Shown in pieces: positions 1-8,227 of a stretch of DNA of 64,000 bases; the stretch's first letter is position 1, and each line of letters begins with the position of its first letter. The notes below the pieces were generated by a model, which saw only the letters and a program-made list of their open reading frames with translations, made no database searches and was not told where the DNA came from. A program made the position numbers and the translations under genes. The DNA is from Acidimicrobiales bacterium (lineage in GTDB: Bacteria > Actinomycetota > Acidimicrobiia > Acidimicrobiales > Acidimicrobilacustridaceae): contig JALOLR010000004.1 of the NCBI GenBank assembly GCA_025455885.1, forward strand, positions 62,001-126,000, written 5' to 3'.

Positions 1-201
1 GGTGACGAAGTCCCGTCCGGGGCGGCACAGCAACGCGACCCGCCGCCCGTCGAGGTCCGGGCCGGCGTCGCGCAGCGTGACGGCCAGCGCCCGCGCGCCC
101 CGGTCGAGGTCCGCGTAGGTCACGGGGCCGTCGGGGTCGACGATGGCGACGCGCCGTCCGTGGCTCCCGACGCGCTCGGGTAGCGAGAGGTGCGGGGTCA
201 C
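1..201 (-). CDS. Acyl-CoA synthetase (AMP-forming), N-terminal part, cut by window edge
   Basis: Only the first 67 codons are in the window; the gene continues past base 1. The reading frame starts at GTG (199-201) and an in-frame TAG lies four codons upstream, so the start is well bounded. The visible protein (VTPHLSLPERVGSHGRRVAI, then VTYADLD, and RRVALLCRPGRDFV) has the N-terminal layout of the ANL superfamily, in which 'TYaeLd' precedes the helix and strand before the substrate domain. These enzymes activate a carboxylate with ATP and pass it to CoA. The substrate cannot be read from this part; a malonyl-CoA synthetase-like enzyme is one possibility. It is divergent from the flippase-like gene. 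Confidence 0.75.
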   Translation of the reverse strand, partial: MTPHLSLPERVGSHGRRVAIVDPDGPVTYADLDRGARALAVTLRDAGPDLDGRRVALLCRPGRDFVT

Positions 202-207
202 TCCCCG

Positions 208-213
208 TTTCTA
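208..213 (-). promoter_or_regulatory. -10 element of the acyl-CoA synthetase gene, probably leaderless
   Basis: On the minus strand TAGAAA is followed by six bases (CGGGGA) and the GTG start, so transcription would begin at the start codon. No clear -35 is seen. Confidence 0.45.
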
Positions 214-423
214 CCGGCCCTCCGGCCTCCGTGTGGCCGGGGAGCGACGGCTCCGCGAACCACGGGCGAACGCACGGCGATCCGTCGGCGAAATCTCGCC
301 TCCCGGTGTCTCGGCCCCCGCACGAGCTGGGTACCTTCGCCACACGTGGGCCTCGTGGTTCCCTCTGCACCGCCAGAGGGCACTGCTCTCCCCTCCGGTC
401 GGCCGATCGCTGTGACGGCGGTC

Positions 424-1572
424 ATGCCGGGAGGTCGGGCCAGGGTGTTGTGGGCCACTCGTGTGCTGTCCGCCGCGGTGGTGGCGGCGATGCTCGCCGC
501 GGCGTTCCGGCTGCGGGGCACGCTGGCCGATGCCGTCACCGCACTCGCGTCGTTGCCGCCGCACACGGTCGTGGCGATCCTCGCGTGCTGGGCAGTCGTC
601 GTGGTCGCCCGAGGCCTGCTCTACCGGTGGTCGCTCGCCGGCTCCACGCTGACCAGAGGGGTGGTGCTCGACCAGGTCGGGTCGGCCGTCGGCAACTCGG
701 TGCCCGGTGGGGGGGTGTTGAGCGGGATGCTCCGCTACCGCATCGGCCGGTCGTTCCGGCACGGGCCCGACGAGATGGCCGTGTGCCTGCTCGCCGTCGG
801 TGAGGCCATGTCGGTGGCCCGCTGGCTGCTCGTCGTCGCGGTGCTCGGCGCGAGCGTCGCCGTCGGGGCGGGCAGCGGGTTCGACGTCGCCGTGCTCGGC
901 TCGGCGGCGCTCGCCGTGGGCGCCAGCGCCGCCGTGTGGCTCGTGCTCTCCCGTGACACCCGGCTGAGTCGTCGCGCCGTGCGCATGGCCCAGGGCGTCG
1001 TCGATCGGGGTGGACGGCGCATCCCCGCCCTGCGGACCGTGGAGGTGGCCCCCTTCGCAGCCGGGCTGCGCACCGGCGCGGCGTGGATCGTCTCGGCCCG
1101 CATGGTGCGCCTCCTCGGGGCCGCCGCGGTGGTGACCACCGGGGGTGCGGCGATCGTCGTCCTCGGGGTGCAGGCCGTGGGCGGGCCCGACGCCCCGTCG
1201 ACGTTCGACATCGTGCGCGTCTACCTGCTGGCCCGCCTGGCCGCCGGGTTCTCGCCGACGCCGGGTGGGGTGGGGGTCGTCGAGGGGGCCCTCGGCGCGG
1301 GCCTCGTGGCCGCCGGGGCCGATCCCGCCTCGGCGCTCGGCGGGATCCTCGTCTACCGCGGGCTGACCTACGCCCTCCCCATCGCCACGGGGTCGGCCGC
1401 CTACCTGGGCTGGCGCCGGTGGCACCGCCGGTACCGGTTCGACCGCAGCCGTCACCCCGCCGGCCGGGCCCTGGTGCCGGCCGTGGCCACCCCCGGCGCG
1501 ACGCTCACCCTCCTCCCGGCGGTGCCGGTGGGCCAGACTGGCCACCATGGAACCGCAGTTGGCGGTGGGTGA
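424..1572 (+). CDS. Lysylphosphatidylglycerol synthase TM-region / UPF0104 family membrane protein
   Basis: This 382-residue protein is almost entirely hydrophobic helices with short Arg-rich loops. It carries the family signature FSPTPGGVGVVEGALGAG in its C-terminal half, matching the 'P.PGG.G..E' motif of the MprF flippase domain and YbhN-like proteins. There is no C-terminal aminoacyl-transferase domain, so it is a stand-alone membrane part, probably a lipid transporter; the substrate is unknown. I chose ATG 424 because the hydrophobic region starts shortly after it; the frame is open further upstream without protein-like sequence. The last 26 bases overlap the start of the next gene. An in-frame GTG at 412 is an alternative start. 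Confidence 0.72.
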   Translation: MPGGRARVLWATRVLSAAVVAAMLAAAFRLRGTLADAVTALASLPPHTVVAILACWAVVVVARGLLYRWSLAGSTLTRGVVLDQVGSAVGNSVPGGGVLSGMLRYRIGRSFRHGPDEMAVCLLAVGEAMSVARWLLVVAVLGASVAVGAGSGFDVAVLGSAALAVGASAAVWLVLSRDTRLSRRAVRMAQGVVDRGGRRIPALRTVEVAPFAAGLRTGAAWIVSARMVRLLGAAAVVTTGGAAIVVLGVQAVGGPDAPSTFDIVRVYLLARLAAGFSPTPGGVGVVEGALGAGLVAAGADPASALGGILVYRGLTYALPIATGSAAYLGWRRWHRRYRFDRSRHPAGRALVPAVATPGATLTLLPAVPVGQTGHHGTAVGGG

Positions 1573-2497
1573 GGCCGTCGAGGACTGGACCGGCGACGCC
1601 CGGTACTTCGAGTACTCCCGGGCCGCCAACCCGGTCGGATCCGGCCACATCCCGGCGGTCCCCCTGGCCCGGTTCCCGGCCGTCGCCCACTCGGACCTTC
1701 GCACCGGCGTGATCCCGTTCGACAACGCCGAGGCGTTGGGCATCGTCGACGGGCCCGCCACCTCCCCGGCGCTGCTGGCCTCCTTCGTGCGCGTCGCCGC
1801 GGGCGACGAGGTCGTGACCGATCCGGTGGCCACCTCCACGCTGCACCACGTGCTCGTCGGCGAGGGCACCTCGACGTCCGCCGCCGGCACGGTCCCGTGG
1901 GCGGCGGGCGACTTCGTCGTGTTCCCCGCCGTCGGTCCGGTGGACCACCGGGCCACCGCCGACGCGCTGATCTACCGGGTGACCGACGAGCCGCTGCTGC
2001 GCCATCTCGGGGCGGTGCCCTCGCAGCCCCGCTTCGCCACCACCCGGTTCCCCGCCGCCGACGTGCGCGCCGAGCTCGACCGGGTGGTCGCCGCCCCTCG
2101 CGCCGCGGACCGCAACCGCCTCGCCGTGCTGCTGAACACGGCACCCAACCATCTCACCCAGACCGTCACCCCGGTCCTCTGGGCGATGTACGGCCTCCTG
2201 CCGGCGGGGGCGGTGCAGCGCCCGCACCGCCACCAGTCCGTGGCGCTCGACCTCGTCGCGGAGTGCCGCCCGGGGTGCTACTCGCTGGTGGGTCGCACGA
2301 TCGACGAGCACGGCGAGATCGTCGACCCCGTCCGGGTCGACTGGGAGCCGCACGGGGCGTTCGTCACCCCCCCGGGGTTGTGGCACGCCCACCACAACGA
2401 GTCCGGGTCGCCGGCGATCATCGTGCCGATCCAGGACGCGGGGCTGCACACCCATCTGCGGTCGCTCGACATCCGCTTCGCGCCGCCGGCGCGCTGA
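1547..2497 (+). CDS. Bicupin protein, gentisate 1,2-dioxygenase-like
   Basis: The 316-residue protein has two cupin barrels. The first (about 75-130) keeps the fold but has no metal-binding histidines. The second (about 215-300) has RPHRHQSVALDL and, later, LWHAHHNES, the pattern of the metal site in gentisate/1-hydroxy-2-naphthoate dioxygenase-like cupins. It probably binds one metal in the C-terminal barrel. Ring-cleavage activity is possible but no aromatic-degradation genes lie nearby, so the substrate is unknown. ATG 1547 lies seven bases after CAGACT, consistent with a leaderless start inside the preceding gene. Confidence 0.65.
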   Translation: MEPQLAVGEAVEDWTGDARYFEYSRAANPVGSGHIPAVPLARFPAVAHSDLRTGVIPFDNAEALGIVDGPATSPALLASFVRVAAGDEVVTDPVATSTLHHVLVGEGTSTSAAGTVPWAAGDFVVFPAVGPVDHRATADALIYRVTDEPLLRHLGAVPSQPRFATTRFPAADVRAELDRVVAAPRAADRNRLAVLLNTAPNHLTQTVTPVLWAMYGLLPAGAVQRPHRHQSVALDLVAECRPGCYSLVGRTIDEHGEIVDPVRVDWEPHGAFVTPPGLWHAHHNESGSPAIIVPIQDAGLHTHLRSLDIRFAPPAR

Positions 2498-2506
2498 ACG
2501 CCCTGG

Positions 2507-2535
2507 TTGCCGGATGGCGGTTCCCGACGTACGAT
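2507..2535 (+). promoter_or_regulatory. Promoter of the sulfane-sulfur operon
   Basis: A -35 TTGCCG (2507-2512) and a -10 TACGAT (2530-2535) are separated by 17 bases. The predicted start near 2542 lies inside the palindrome at 2541-2554, so a bound repressor would block initiation. Confidence 0.6.
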
Positions 2536-2540
2536 ATAGA

Positions 2541-2554
2541 TACCCCCGGGGGTA
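2541..2554. promoter_or_regulatory. CsoR/CstR-like operator palindrome
   Basis: TACCCCCGGGGGTA is a perfect 14-base inverted repeat directly downstream of the -10 element. G/C tracts flanked by TA are typical of CsoR-family operators; the CstR branch senses sulfane sulfur and controls just this gene set (persulfide dioxygenase, rhodanese, TauE). No regulator gene of this family is in the window, so the repressor must be elsewhere. A related sequence occurs at 14357-14370. Confidence 0.6.
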
Positions 2555-2576
2555 CCGGGGCGAAGCGAGGTGACCG

Positions 2577-3977
2577 GTGTACTTCCGTCAATACGAGCTC
2601 CCGTGCCTGTCGTTGTTCAGCTACATGATCGGTGACGAGCGCACCGGCCGGGCGGTCGTGGTCGACCCCCAGCGGGACGTCTCCGGCTACCTGGCCGACG
2701 CCGAGGCCCACGGCCTGACGATCGAGCTGATCCTCGAGACGCACTTCCACGCCGACTTCCTCTCGGGGCACCTCGAGCTGGCCGAGGCCACCGGGGCGGC
2801 CATCGCCTACGGGAGCGAGGCCCGCGCCGACTTCCCGATCCGACGCCTCTCCGATCGCGAGCGCATCGAGCTCGGCGACGTCGTGCTCGAGGCGCGCCAC
2901 ACCCCCGGCCACACCCCCGAGTCGATCTCGATCGTGGTGTACGAACGGGCCGGGGACGAGGACCCGTGGGCCGTGCTCACCGGCGACACGCTGTTCGTCG
3001 GCGACGTCGGCCGACCCGATCTGTTGACCTCGGTCGGCTGGACGGCCGACGACCTCGCCCGTCGCCTCTACCGGTCGTTGCACGACCAGCTGCTGACCCT
3101 CCCCGACGAGACTCGCGTCTTCCCCGCGCACGGCGCAGGGTCGGCGTGCGGGAAGTCGATGTCGGAGGCCGTCTCCTCGACGATCGGCGAGCAGCGCCTC
3201 ACGAACTACGCCCTGCGCCCCATGACCGAGGACGAGTTCGTCGCCGCGGTCACCGAGGGCCAGTCCGTGGCGCCGCTCTACTTCGCGTTCACCGCCGACT
3301 CGAACCGCCGCCAGCGCGACCTCTTCGACGACCGCGAGGCCCCGCCTCGCCTCGACCTCGCGGACCTCGAGCGGTGCCGCCGGGAGGACGCGGTGCTCAT
3401 CGACGGGCGCACGCCCGAGGCGTTCGCCTCCGGTCACGTCGCCGGGTCGGTCAACGTCGGTCTCGACGGGCGCTTCGCCGAGTACGCCGGCGACGTCGTG
3501 CGCCCCGGTCAGCCCATCGTGGTGCTCACCGACGACGGCCGGGACACCGAGGCCCGCGTGCGCCTGGCCCGCATCGGGTTCGACCGGGTGCGTGGGGCCG
3601 TCGTCGACGTCGAGCGGGTCCTCGCCGACCACCCGGAGTTCGCCGAGCGGGCCCACCGGGTGAGCGCCGTCGACCTCGACGCCTGGCGCGTCGACGACCC
3701 CGACCTGCAGATCGTCGACATACGTGGCCCCGGCGAGCTCGAGGTGGGTCTCGTGCCCGGAGCCGTCCACATCCCGTTGGCCCAGCTCCTCGACCGGCAC
3801 GGCGAGCTCGACACCGCCGCCCCGGTGGTCGTCTACTGCGCCGGCGGCTACCGCTCCTCGATCGGCGCCTCGCTGCTGCGCTCGCTCGGGTTCGAGCGGG
3901 TCGCCGACCTCCAGGGCGGGTTCGACGCATGGGCCGCCGGTGGCTTCGGCATCGACCAGGGAGCGCTGGCCCGATGA
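2577..3977 (+). CDS. Persulfide dioxygenase-rhodanese fusion (MBL fold, CstB/ETHE1-like)
   Basis: Residues 1-240 are a metallo-beta-lactamase-fold domain with ETHFHADF (H56, H58, D60), HTPGHTP (H112), TGDTLFVGD (D137) and FPAHG (H185). This is the ETHE1-type persulfide dioxygenase layout with a mononuclear iron site. A first rhodanese-like domain (about 262-355) has no cysteine in its active loop (VLTDDGRD). The second (about 365-460) has VYCAGGYRSS with C421 as the persulfide-carrying residue. The enzyme should oxidise glutathione or low-molecular-weight persulfide to sulfite and move sulfane sulfur. GTG 2577 is preceded by AGG (2568-2570) at good spacing. It is first in an operon with a rhodanese and a TauE exporter. 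Confidence 0.88.
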   Translation: MYFRQYELPCLSLFSYMIGDERTGRAVVVDPQRDVSGYLADAEAHGLTIELILETHFHADFLSGHLELAEATGAAIAYGSEARADFPIRRLSDRERIELGDVVLEARHTPGHTPESISIVVYERAGDEDPWAVLTGDTLFVGDVGRPDLLTSVGWTADDLARRLYRSLHDQLLTLPDETRVFPAHGAGSACGKSMSEAVSSTIGEQRLTNYALRPMTEDEFVAAVTEGQSVAPLYFAFTADSNRRQRDLFDDREAPPRLDLADLERCRREDAVLIDGRTPEAFASGHVAGSVNVGLDGRFAEYAGDVVRPGQPIVVLTDDGRDTEARVRLARIGFDRVRGAVVDVERVLADHPEFAERAHRVSAVDLDAWRVDDPDLQIVDIRGPGELEVGLVPGAVHIPLAQLLDRHGELDTAAPVVVYCAGGYRSSIGASLLRSLGFERVADLQGGFDAWAAGGFGIDQGALAR

Positions 3978-4288
3978 GCGCCGCCGCCGAGCCGATCCCC
4001 AGCGTGACGGTGGCCGAGGCCAGCGGTCGTGATCCCTCGTCGGTGCTGCTCGACGTCCGCGAGGACGACGAGTGGGCCGCCGGTCACGCCCCCGACGCCG
4101 TGCACGTCCCCATGAGCCGCATCTCGCTCGAGGACGTGCCCGCCGGTCGTCCCGTCTACTGCATCTGTCGCAGTGGCAACCGTTCCGGCCGGGTGACCGA
4201 GGCCCTGGTCCACGCCGGCGTCGAGGCCTTCAACGTGACCGGGGGCATGATCGCCTGGAACGACGCCGGCCTCCCCGTGGTCCACTGA
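3974..4288 (+). CDS. Single-domain rhodanese
   Basis: A 104-residue cytosolic sulfurtransferase domain: LLDVREDDEW, GHAPDAVHVP and the active loop YCICRSGNRSG with C65 as the likely catalytic cysteine. Its ATG overlaps the stop of the persulfide dioxygenase gene by four bases (ATGA), so the two are translationally coupled. It probably passes sulfane sulfur to or from the upstream fusion protein, using thiosulfate or a thiol acceptor. Confidence 0.85.
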   Translation: MSAAAEPIPSVTVAEASGRDPSSVLLDVREDDEWAAGHAPDAVHVPMSRISLEDVPAGRPVYCICRSGNRSGRVTEALVHAGVEAFNVTGGMIAWNDAGLPVVH

Positions 4289-4289
4289 G

Positions 4290-5141
4290 GTGAACTGGCG
4301 GGCCATCGCCGTCTCCCCGCTCGGGTTCCTGATCGGGCTCTCCCTCGGCACCCTCGGCGGTGGTGGGTCCATCCTGGCCGTCCCCGCCCTGGTCTTCGCC
4401 GCCGGCCAGAACCCCCAGGAGGCCACCGCCACCAGCCTCGTGCTGGTCGGCGTGGCCAGCCTGGTGGGCATCGCCCCGCACTGGCGGGGAGGGCGGGTCC
4501 GGGTGGGCCTCGGTGTGGCCTTCGGGCTCGCCGGCGTGCCCGGATCCCTGCTCGGATCGGCGCTCAACAAGCGCATGGACCCCGACGCCCTGCTGCTCGG
4601 CTTCTCGGTGCTCATCCTCGTCGCCGCCTGGCGGATGGTGACGGGGTGTCCCACCTGCACGAAGGTCGGCGAGGAGGCCGCCCTGGCCATCGGCGCCGGT
4701 CCGTCGGGGAGCGGTGCCGCGCCGTCGGCGGGCACGGCGGTGGTGGTCGAGCGACGCGTCCAGGTGGAGCGGGCCTTCGCCATCGTCGCCGCCGGCACCG
4801 GTGTCGGATTCCTCACCGGGCTCTTCGGTGTGGGCGGCGGGTTCGTGATCGTGCCCGCCCTCACCCTCCTGTTGGGGCTCAGCATGCCGGTGGCCATCGG
4901 TACGTCGTTGCTCGTCATCGCCATCAACAGCGCCGTCGCCCTGGCCTCGCGCCTGGCGACCACCACGATCGACTGGGCGGTCACGATCCCGTTCACCATC
5001 AGCGCCGTCGCCGGCGTCCTCGTCGGCGGTCGCCTGGCCGGGCGCCTCGACCCGAAGAAGTCGCTGCGGTGGTTCGCGGCGTTGCTCGTCGCCGTGGCGG
5101 TCTACACGGCGGCCAAGGCCCTGGTCGGCCTCCTCGGCTGA
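4290..5141 (+). CDS. TauE/SafE-family sulfite exporter
   Basis: A 283-residue membrane protein with two homologous halves, each carrying a glycine-rich helix start (SLGTLGGGGSILAVPAL and GLFGVGGGFVIVPALTLLL). This is the standard TauE/SafE repeat. A loop of about 45 residues between the halves contains GCPTC (C120, C123), which is not essential to the family and could sense or carry thiol sulfur. GTG 4290 begins one base after the rhodanese stop. In this operon the likely job is export of sulfite made by the persulfide dioxygenase. Confidence 0.83.
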   Translation: MNWRAIAVSPLGFLIGLSLGTLGGGGSILAVPALVFAAGQNPQEATATSLVLVGVASLVGIAPHWRGGRVRVGLGVAFGLAGVPGSLLGSALNKRMDPDALLLGFSVLILVAAWRMVTGCPTCTKVGEEAALAIGAGPSGSGAAPSAGTAVVVERRVQVERAFAIVAAGTGVGFLTGLFGVGGGFVIVPALTLLLGLSMPVAIGTSLLVIAINSAVALASRLATTTIDWAVTIPFTISAVAGVLVGGRLAGRLDPKKSLRWFAALLVAVAVYTAAKALVGLLG

Positions 5142-5212
5142 CACGGGCGGCGGAGGCCCCCCCGCCGCGGTCCGCCGGCCGGGGAGCGAGCGCGCTGTGC
5201 CAGCATCGACGG

Positions 5213-6148
5213 ATGCACGCAGTCACGATCGTCGACGGGCGCCTCGAGTGGCGTGAGCACCCCGACCCCGTTCCCGGTGCCGGCGAGGTGCTGGTGCGGG
5301 TGCGAGGTGCCGGGCTCAACGGCGCCGACCGGCTCCAGGTGGCCGGGCTCTACCCACCCCCGCCGGGAACCCCGGCCGACGTCCCCGGCCTCGAGGCGGC
5401 CGGGGAGGTCCAGGCCGTCGGCCCCGGGGTCGGGTCCTTCCAGCCGGGCGACCGCGTCATGGCGGTTGTCGCCGGCGGTGGTCAGGCCGAGCTGGTGACG
5501 GTGCACGAACGTCACCTGCTCCGGGTGCCCGATGCCCTGGACTGGCCCGCTGCCGGTGGGTTCGCCGAGGTGTTCACCACCGCCCACGACGCCCTGTTCA
5601 CGCAGTGCGGGCTGGGCATGGGCGAGCGGGTCTGCGTCCACGGCGCCGCAGGAGGAGTGGGCCTGGCCGGGGTGCAGCTCGCCGTCGCGGCGGGCGCGCA
5701 GGTGATCGCCACGGTGCGGAACCCGGAGCTGCGCGACGCGGTCGCAGCCTACGGAGCGACGGCGATCGCCCCCGAGGACGTCGTCGACCATGGGCCCTTC
5801 GACGTGGTGCTCGAGCTCGTGGGCGCCCCCAACCTCCCCGACGACCTCCGAGCCCTGAACACCGGTGGGCGGATCGCCGTCATCGGCATCGGCGCAGGCG
5901 CCCGGGCGGAGGTGAACCTCGCCGAGCTGATGCAGCGCCGGGGCCGGATCCACGGTTCCACCCTGCGGGCCCGCTCGCTCGAGGACAAGGCCGACGCCGC
6001 CCGGCGGGTCGAGGCCCACGTGCTGCCCCTCGTCGCCGCCGGGCGGTTGTCGGTGCCGGTGGCGGCCACGTTCCCGATGGCCGACGCCGAAGCCGCCTAC
6101 GAGCGCTTCGCCGCGGGCGGCAAGTTGGGCAAGATCGTCCTGACCTGA
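5213..6148 (+). CDS. Zinc-free quinone oxidoreductase / zinc-type dehydrogenase-like MDR protein
   Basis: The 311-residue protein has the GroES-like N-terminal domain (GEVLVRVRGAGLNGADRLQ) and the NADPH-binding domain with VHGAAGGVGLAGVQLA (about 140-157), the hallmark of the quinone oxidoreductase group of the MDR family. The catalytic and structural zinc cysteines are absent. It probably reduces quinones or enones with NADPH in the cytosol. ATG 5213 follows CAGCAT by six bases, so the transcript may be leaderless. It stands alone, 71 bases after the TauE gene. Confidence 0.82.
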   Translation: MHAVTIVDGRLEWREHPDPVPGAGEVLVRVRGAGLNGADRLQVAGLYPPPPGTPADVPGLEAAGEVQAVGPGVGSFQPGDRVMAVVAGGGQAELVTVHERHLLRVPDALDWPAAGGFAEVFTTAHDALFTQCGLGMGERVCVHGAAGGVGLAGVQLAVAAGAQVIATVRNPELRDAVAAYGATAIAPEDVVDHGPFDVVLELVGAPNLPDDLRALNTGGRIAVIGIGAGARAEVNLAELMQRRGRIHGSTLRARSLEDKADAARRVEAHVLPLVAAGRLSVPVAATFPMADAEAAYERFAAGGKLGKIVLT

Positions 6149-6283
6149 CGGTTTCGCCCCGGTCGCCGGCGCCCGGGATTCTCACCGGATCCTCACCTTC
6201 GCCCTCCCCGGCCCTTACCGGCCCGGCCAGCGTGGTCGATGCCGAGGGAGACCGCCTCCCCGCGTTCGACACGAGGAGACACC

Positions 6284-6994
6284 GTGCGTACCAAGATCGC
6301 CGTGCTCGGCCTGTCCGCCGCCCTGGTCGCCGGAGGAGCCGGCCTGGCCGTCGCCCTGCCGGCCATCTCGTCGGCCCAGTCCGAGGACACCACCACCACG
6401 ACCCCGGCCGATCAGGACGGGGCGCGCACCTCGCACCTCGCCGACGTCCTCGCCCCGCTGGTGGCCGACGGCACCCTGACCCAGGACCAGGCCGACGCCG
6501 TCGTCGCCGCGCTCGAGGCCGCCGGTCCGAGGGGTGGGGGCCATGGCCACGACGGCATGGGCCGGGGCGGTCCCCGCCTCGGTCTCGATGCCGCCGCCAC
6601 CGCCCTGGGCGTCAGCCAGGAGGAGCTCGTGACCGCGCTCCGCGACGGCCAGTCGATCGCCGACCTCGCCGCCGCCCGGGGCGTGGACGTGCAGGTCGTC
6701 ATCGAGGCCATGGTGGCCGACGCCGAGGCCCACCTCGCCGAGGAGGTCGCCGAGGGCGACCTCACCCAGGAGGAGGCCGACGCCCGCACCGCCGAGCTCA
6801 CCGCCAAGGTGACCGAACTGGTCGACGGCACCCTGCCCCTCGGCCCGGACGGCCCGGACGGCCCGGACGGCCGGGGCGGACACGGCGGCCGGGGCGGCAT
6901 GCACGGCGACGGCGAGGCCGACGAGGACGCTCCCGCGACCACTGCGCCGTCGGGCTTCGCCACGTCCGGATCGGCCTCGGTCCGGCCCGCCTGA
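6284..6994 (+). CDS. Secreted protein with acidic helical repeats and Gly/Asp-rich linker
   Basis: The function is not recognised. GTG 6284 has AGGAG at 6274-6278 and opens a signal peptide (VRTKIAVLGLSAALVAGGAG, ending near SSAQS). The mature protein has two similar short blocks, DGTLTQDQADAVVAALEA and EGDLTQEEADARTAEL, around a middle LGVSQEELVTALRDGQSIAD segment, then a run of GPDGPDGPDG and a His/Gly-rich stretch before a Thr/Ala-rich tail. Such blocks are common in secreted actinobacterial proteins of unknown role. About 236 residues. Confidence 0.62.
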   Translation: MRTKIAVLGLSAALVAGGAGLAVALPAISSAQSEDTTTTTPADQDGARTSHLADVLAPLVADGTLTQDQADAVVAALEAAGPRGGGHGHDGMGRGGPRLGLDAAATALGVSQEELVTALRDGQSIADLAAARGVDVQVVIEAMVADAEAHLAEEVAEGDLTQEEADARTAELTAKVTELVDGTLPLGPDGPDGPDGRGGHGGRGGMHGDGEADEDAPATTAPSGFATSGSASVRPA

Positions 6995-7045
6995 CGCCGG
7001 CCGAAGCGCCGACGGGTGCCGTCGTCGGGGGGTCACCTCGCCCGG

Positions 7046-7051
7046 TAGGGT
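7046..7051 (+). promoter_or_regulatory. -10 element of surE, leaderless
   Basis: TAGGGT is followed by six bases and the ATG of surE at 7058, so transcription should start at the start codon; no ribosome site is present. Confidence 0.55.
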
Positions 7052-7057
7052 CGCCGC

Positions 7058-7966
7058 ATGGCCCGCCTGCTGGTGACCAACGACGACGGCATCCACGGCC
7101 CGGGCATGCACGCCCTGGCCCGCTCGCTGTCCGATGACGGCCACGACGTGGTGGTCGTCGCTCCCGACTATGACGCCAGTGGCACCTCGGCGTCGCTCGG
7201 GAGGGTCAACCTCCGTGAGGACCTCCCGGTGCAGCGTGCCGAGCTCCCGGGGGCTCCCGGGGTCGAGGCCTGGGCACTGCCCGGGCCTCCGGCGATGTGC
7301 GTGCTCGCCGCGGTGCTCGGCGGCTTCGGTGACGAGCCCTACGACGCGGTGGTCTCCGGCATCAACGCGGGGGCGAACACCGGTCGGGCGATTCTGCACT
7401 CGGGCACCGTCGGCGCCGCCCTCACCGCCCAGAACTTCGGCTACCGGGGTCTCGCCGTCAGCCTCGCCGAGCACGAGGACGACGACTACGAGTGGGCCAC
7501 CGCCGCCCGCCTCGCCGCCGAGGTGACCCGCCGGCTCCTCGAGGCGCCGCCCCGCAGCGCCCTGAACCTCAACGTGCCGGCGCTGCCCGACGGCATCACG
7601 CCGCCGTTGCGGTGGGCCCGTCTCGCGTCCTTCGGCACCGTGCGCAGCTCGATGTCGGGGGCCGAGGAGGGAGCGCTGCAGTTCGAGCTCGTGGCTGTCG
7701 ACCAGGAGCTGCGCGCCGACACCGACACCGCCATGATCCGGGAGGGGATCGCCACGCTCACCGCGCTCGGCGGCGTGGCCGAGGCCTGGGCGGTGCCGCC
7801 GATCGGGCCGGCCGACCCCGCCGACGCCCCTGACGGCGGGGTGGAGGGACCGACGGGCGGGCTGTCCGTCGCCGCTCACCCCGTGCCGGGCGATGAGCTC
7901 TCCCCGGCCCACCTCTTCCCGGACCCCGAGATCGCCGAGCACCTGCACCCTCGCCGGTTCGACTGA
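7058..7966 (+). CDS. surE: 5'/3'-nucleotidase SurE
   Basis: SurE hydrolyses nucleoside monophosphates and short polyphosphates with a divalent metal. The N-terminus LLVTNDDGIHGPGMHAL carries the two metal-binding Asp residues, and SGINAGANTGRAILHSGTVG carries the rest of the active site. At 302 residues it is longer than the usual 250 or so because of an acidic, Gly/Asp/Pro-rich C-terminal extension after about residue 240, which has no recognisable domain. It is monocistronic and followed by tRNA-Cys. Confidence 0.93.
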   Translation: MARLLVTNDDGIHGPGMHALARSLSDDGHDVVVVAPDYDASGTSASLGRVNLREDLPVQRAELPGAPGVEAWALPGPPAMCVLAAVLGGFGDEPYDAVVSGINAGANTGRAILHSGTVGAALTAQNFGYRGLAVSLAEHEDDDYEWATAARLAAEVTRRLLEAPPRSALNLNVPALPDGITPPLRWARLASFGTVRSSMSGAEEGALQFELVAVDQELRADTDTAMIREGIATLTALGGVAEAWAVPPIGPADPADAPDGGVEGPTGGLSVAAHPVPGDELSPAHLFPDPEIAEHLHPRRFD

Positions 7967-8013
7967 CCGGCCCCCCGGGGGCCCGTGTGGAGGGCGCTAT
8001 CGTGGTCCGGCCG

Positions 8014-8088
8014 GGCGGCGTGGCCGAGTGGCTGAGGCAAGGGCCTGCAAAGCCCTGTACGCCGGTTCGATTCCGGCCGCCGCCTCCA
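8014..8088 (+). tRNA. tRNA-Cys (GCA)
   Basis: The acceptor stem GGCGGCG pairs with CGCCGCC (8078-8084), discriminator T, and CCA is encoded (8086-8088). The anticodon loop CTGCAAA between AGGGC and GCCCT reads GCA. The T arm GCCGG-TTCGATT-CCGGC is perfect. Confidence 0.96.
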
Positions 8089-8089
8089 G

Positions 8090-8124
8090 GAGGGCCTGAT
8101 CCGGGTCGACCGGGTCAGGCCCTC
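8090..8124 (+). terminator. Hairpin after tRNA-Cys, possible terminator
   Basis: GAGGGCCTGA (8090-8099) pairs perfectly with TCAGGCCCTC (8115-8124) around a 15-base loop. No T tract follows, so it could also be a processing or stability element. Confidence 0.45.
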
Positions 8125-8227
8125 ACGGCGTCGGTCGCCCCCCCGGGGTCCGTTCCCCGGCGCGACCGACGTCCTACCCTCGTGCCGGAACGAGCACGGG
8201 CCCCGCCCCGTGCGGAGAGGGATGCAC

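Noticed and set aside
211-1956. Long minus-strand open frame of 581 codons opposite the flippase-like and bicupin genes
   Set aside because: A high-GC shadow frame with low-complexity Arg/Gly/Pro/His sequence; the plus-strand genes show clear family motifs.
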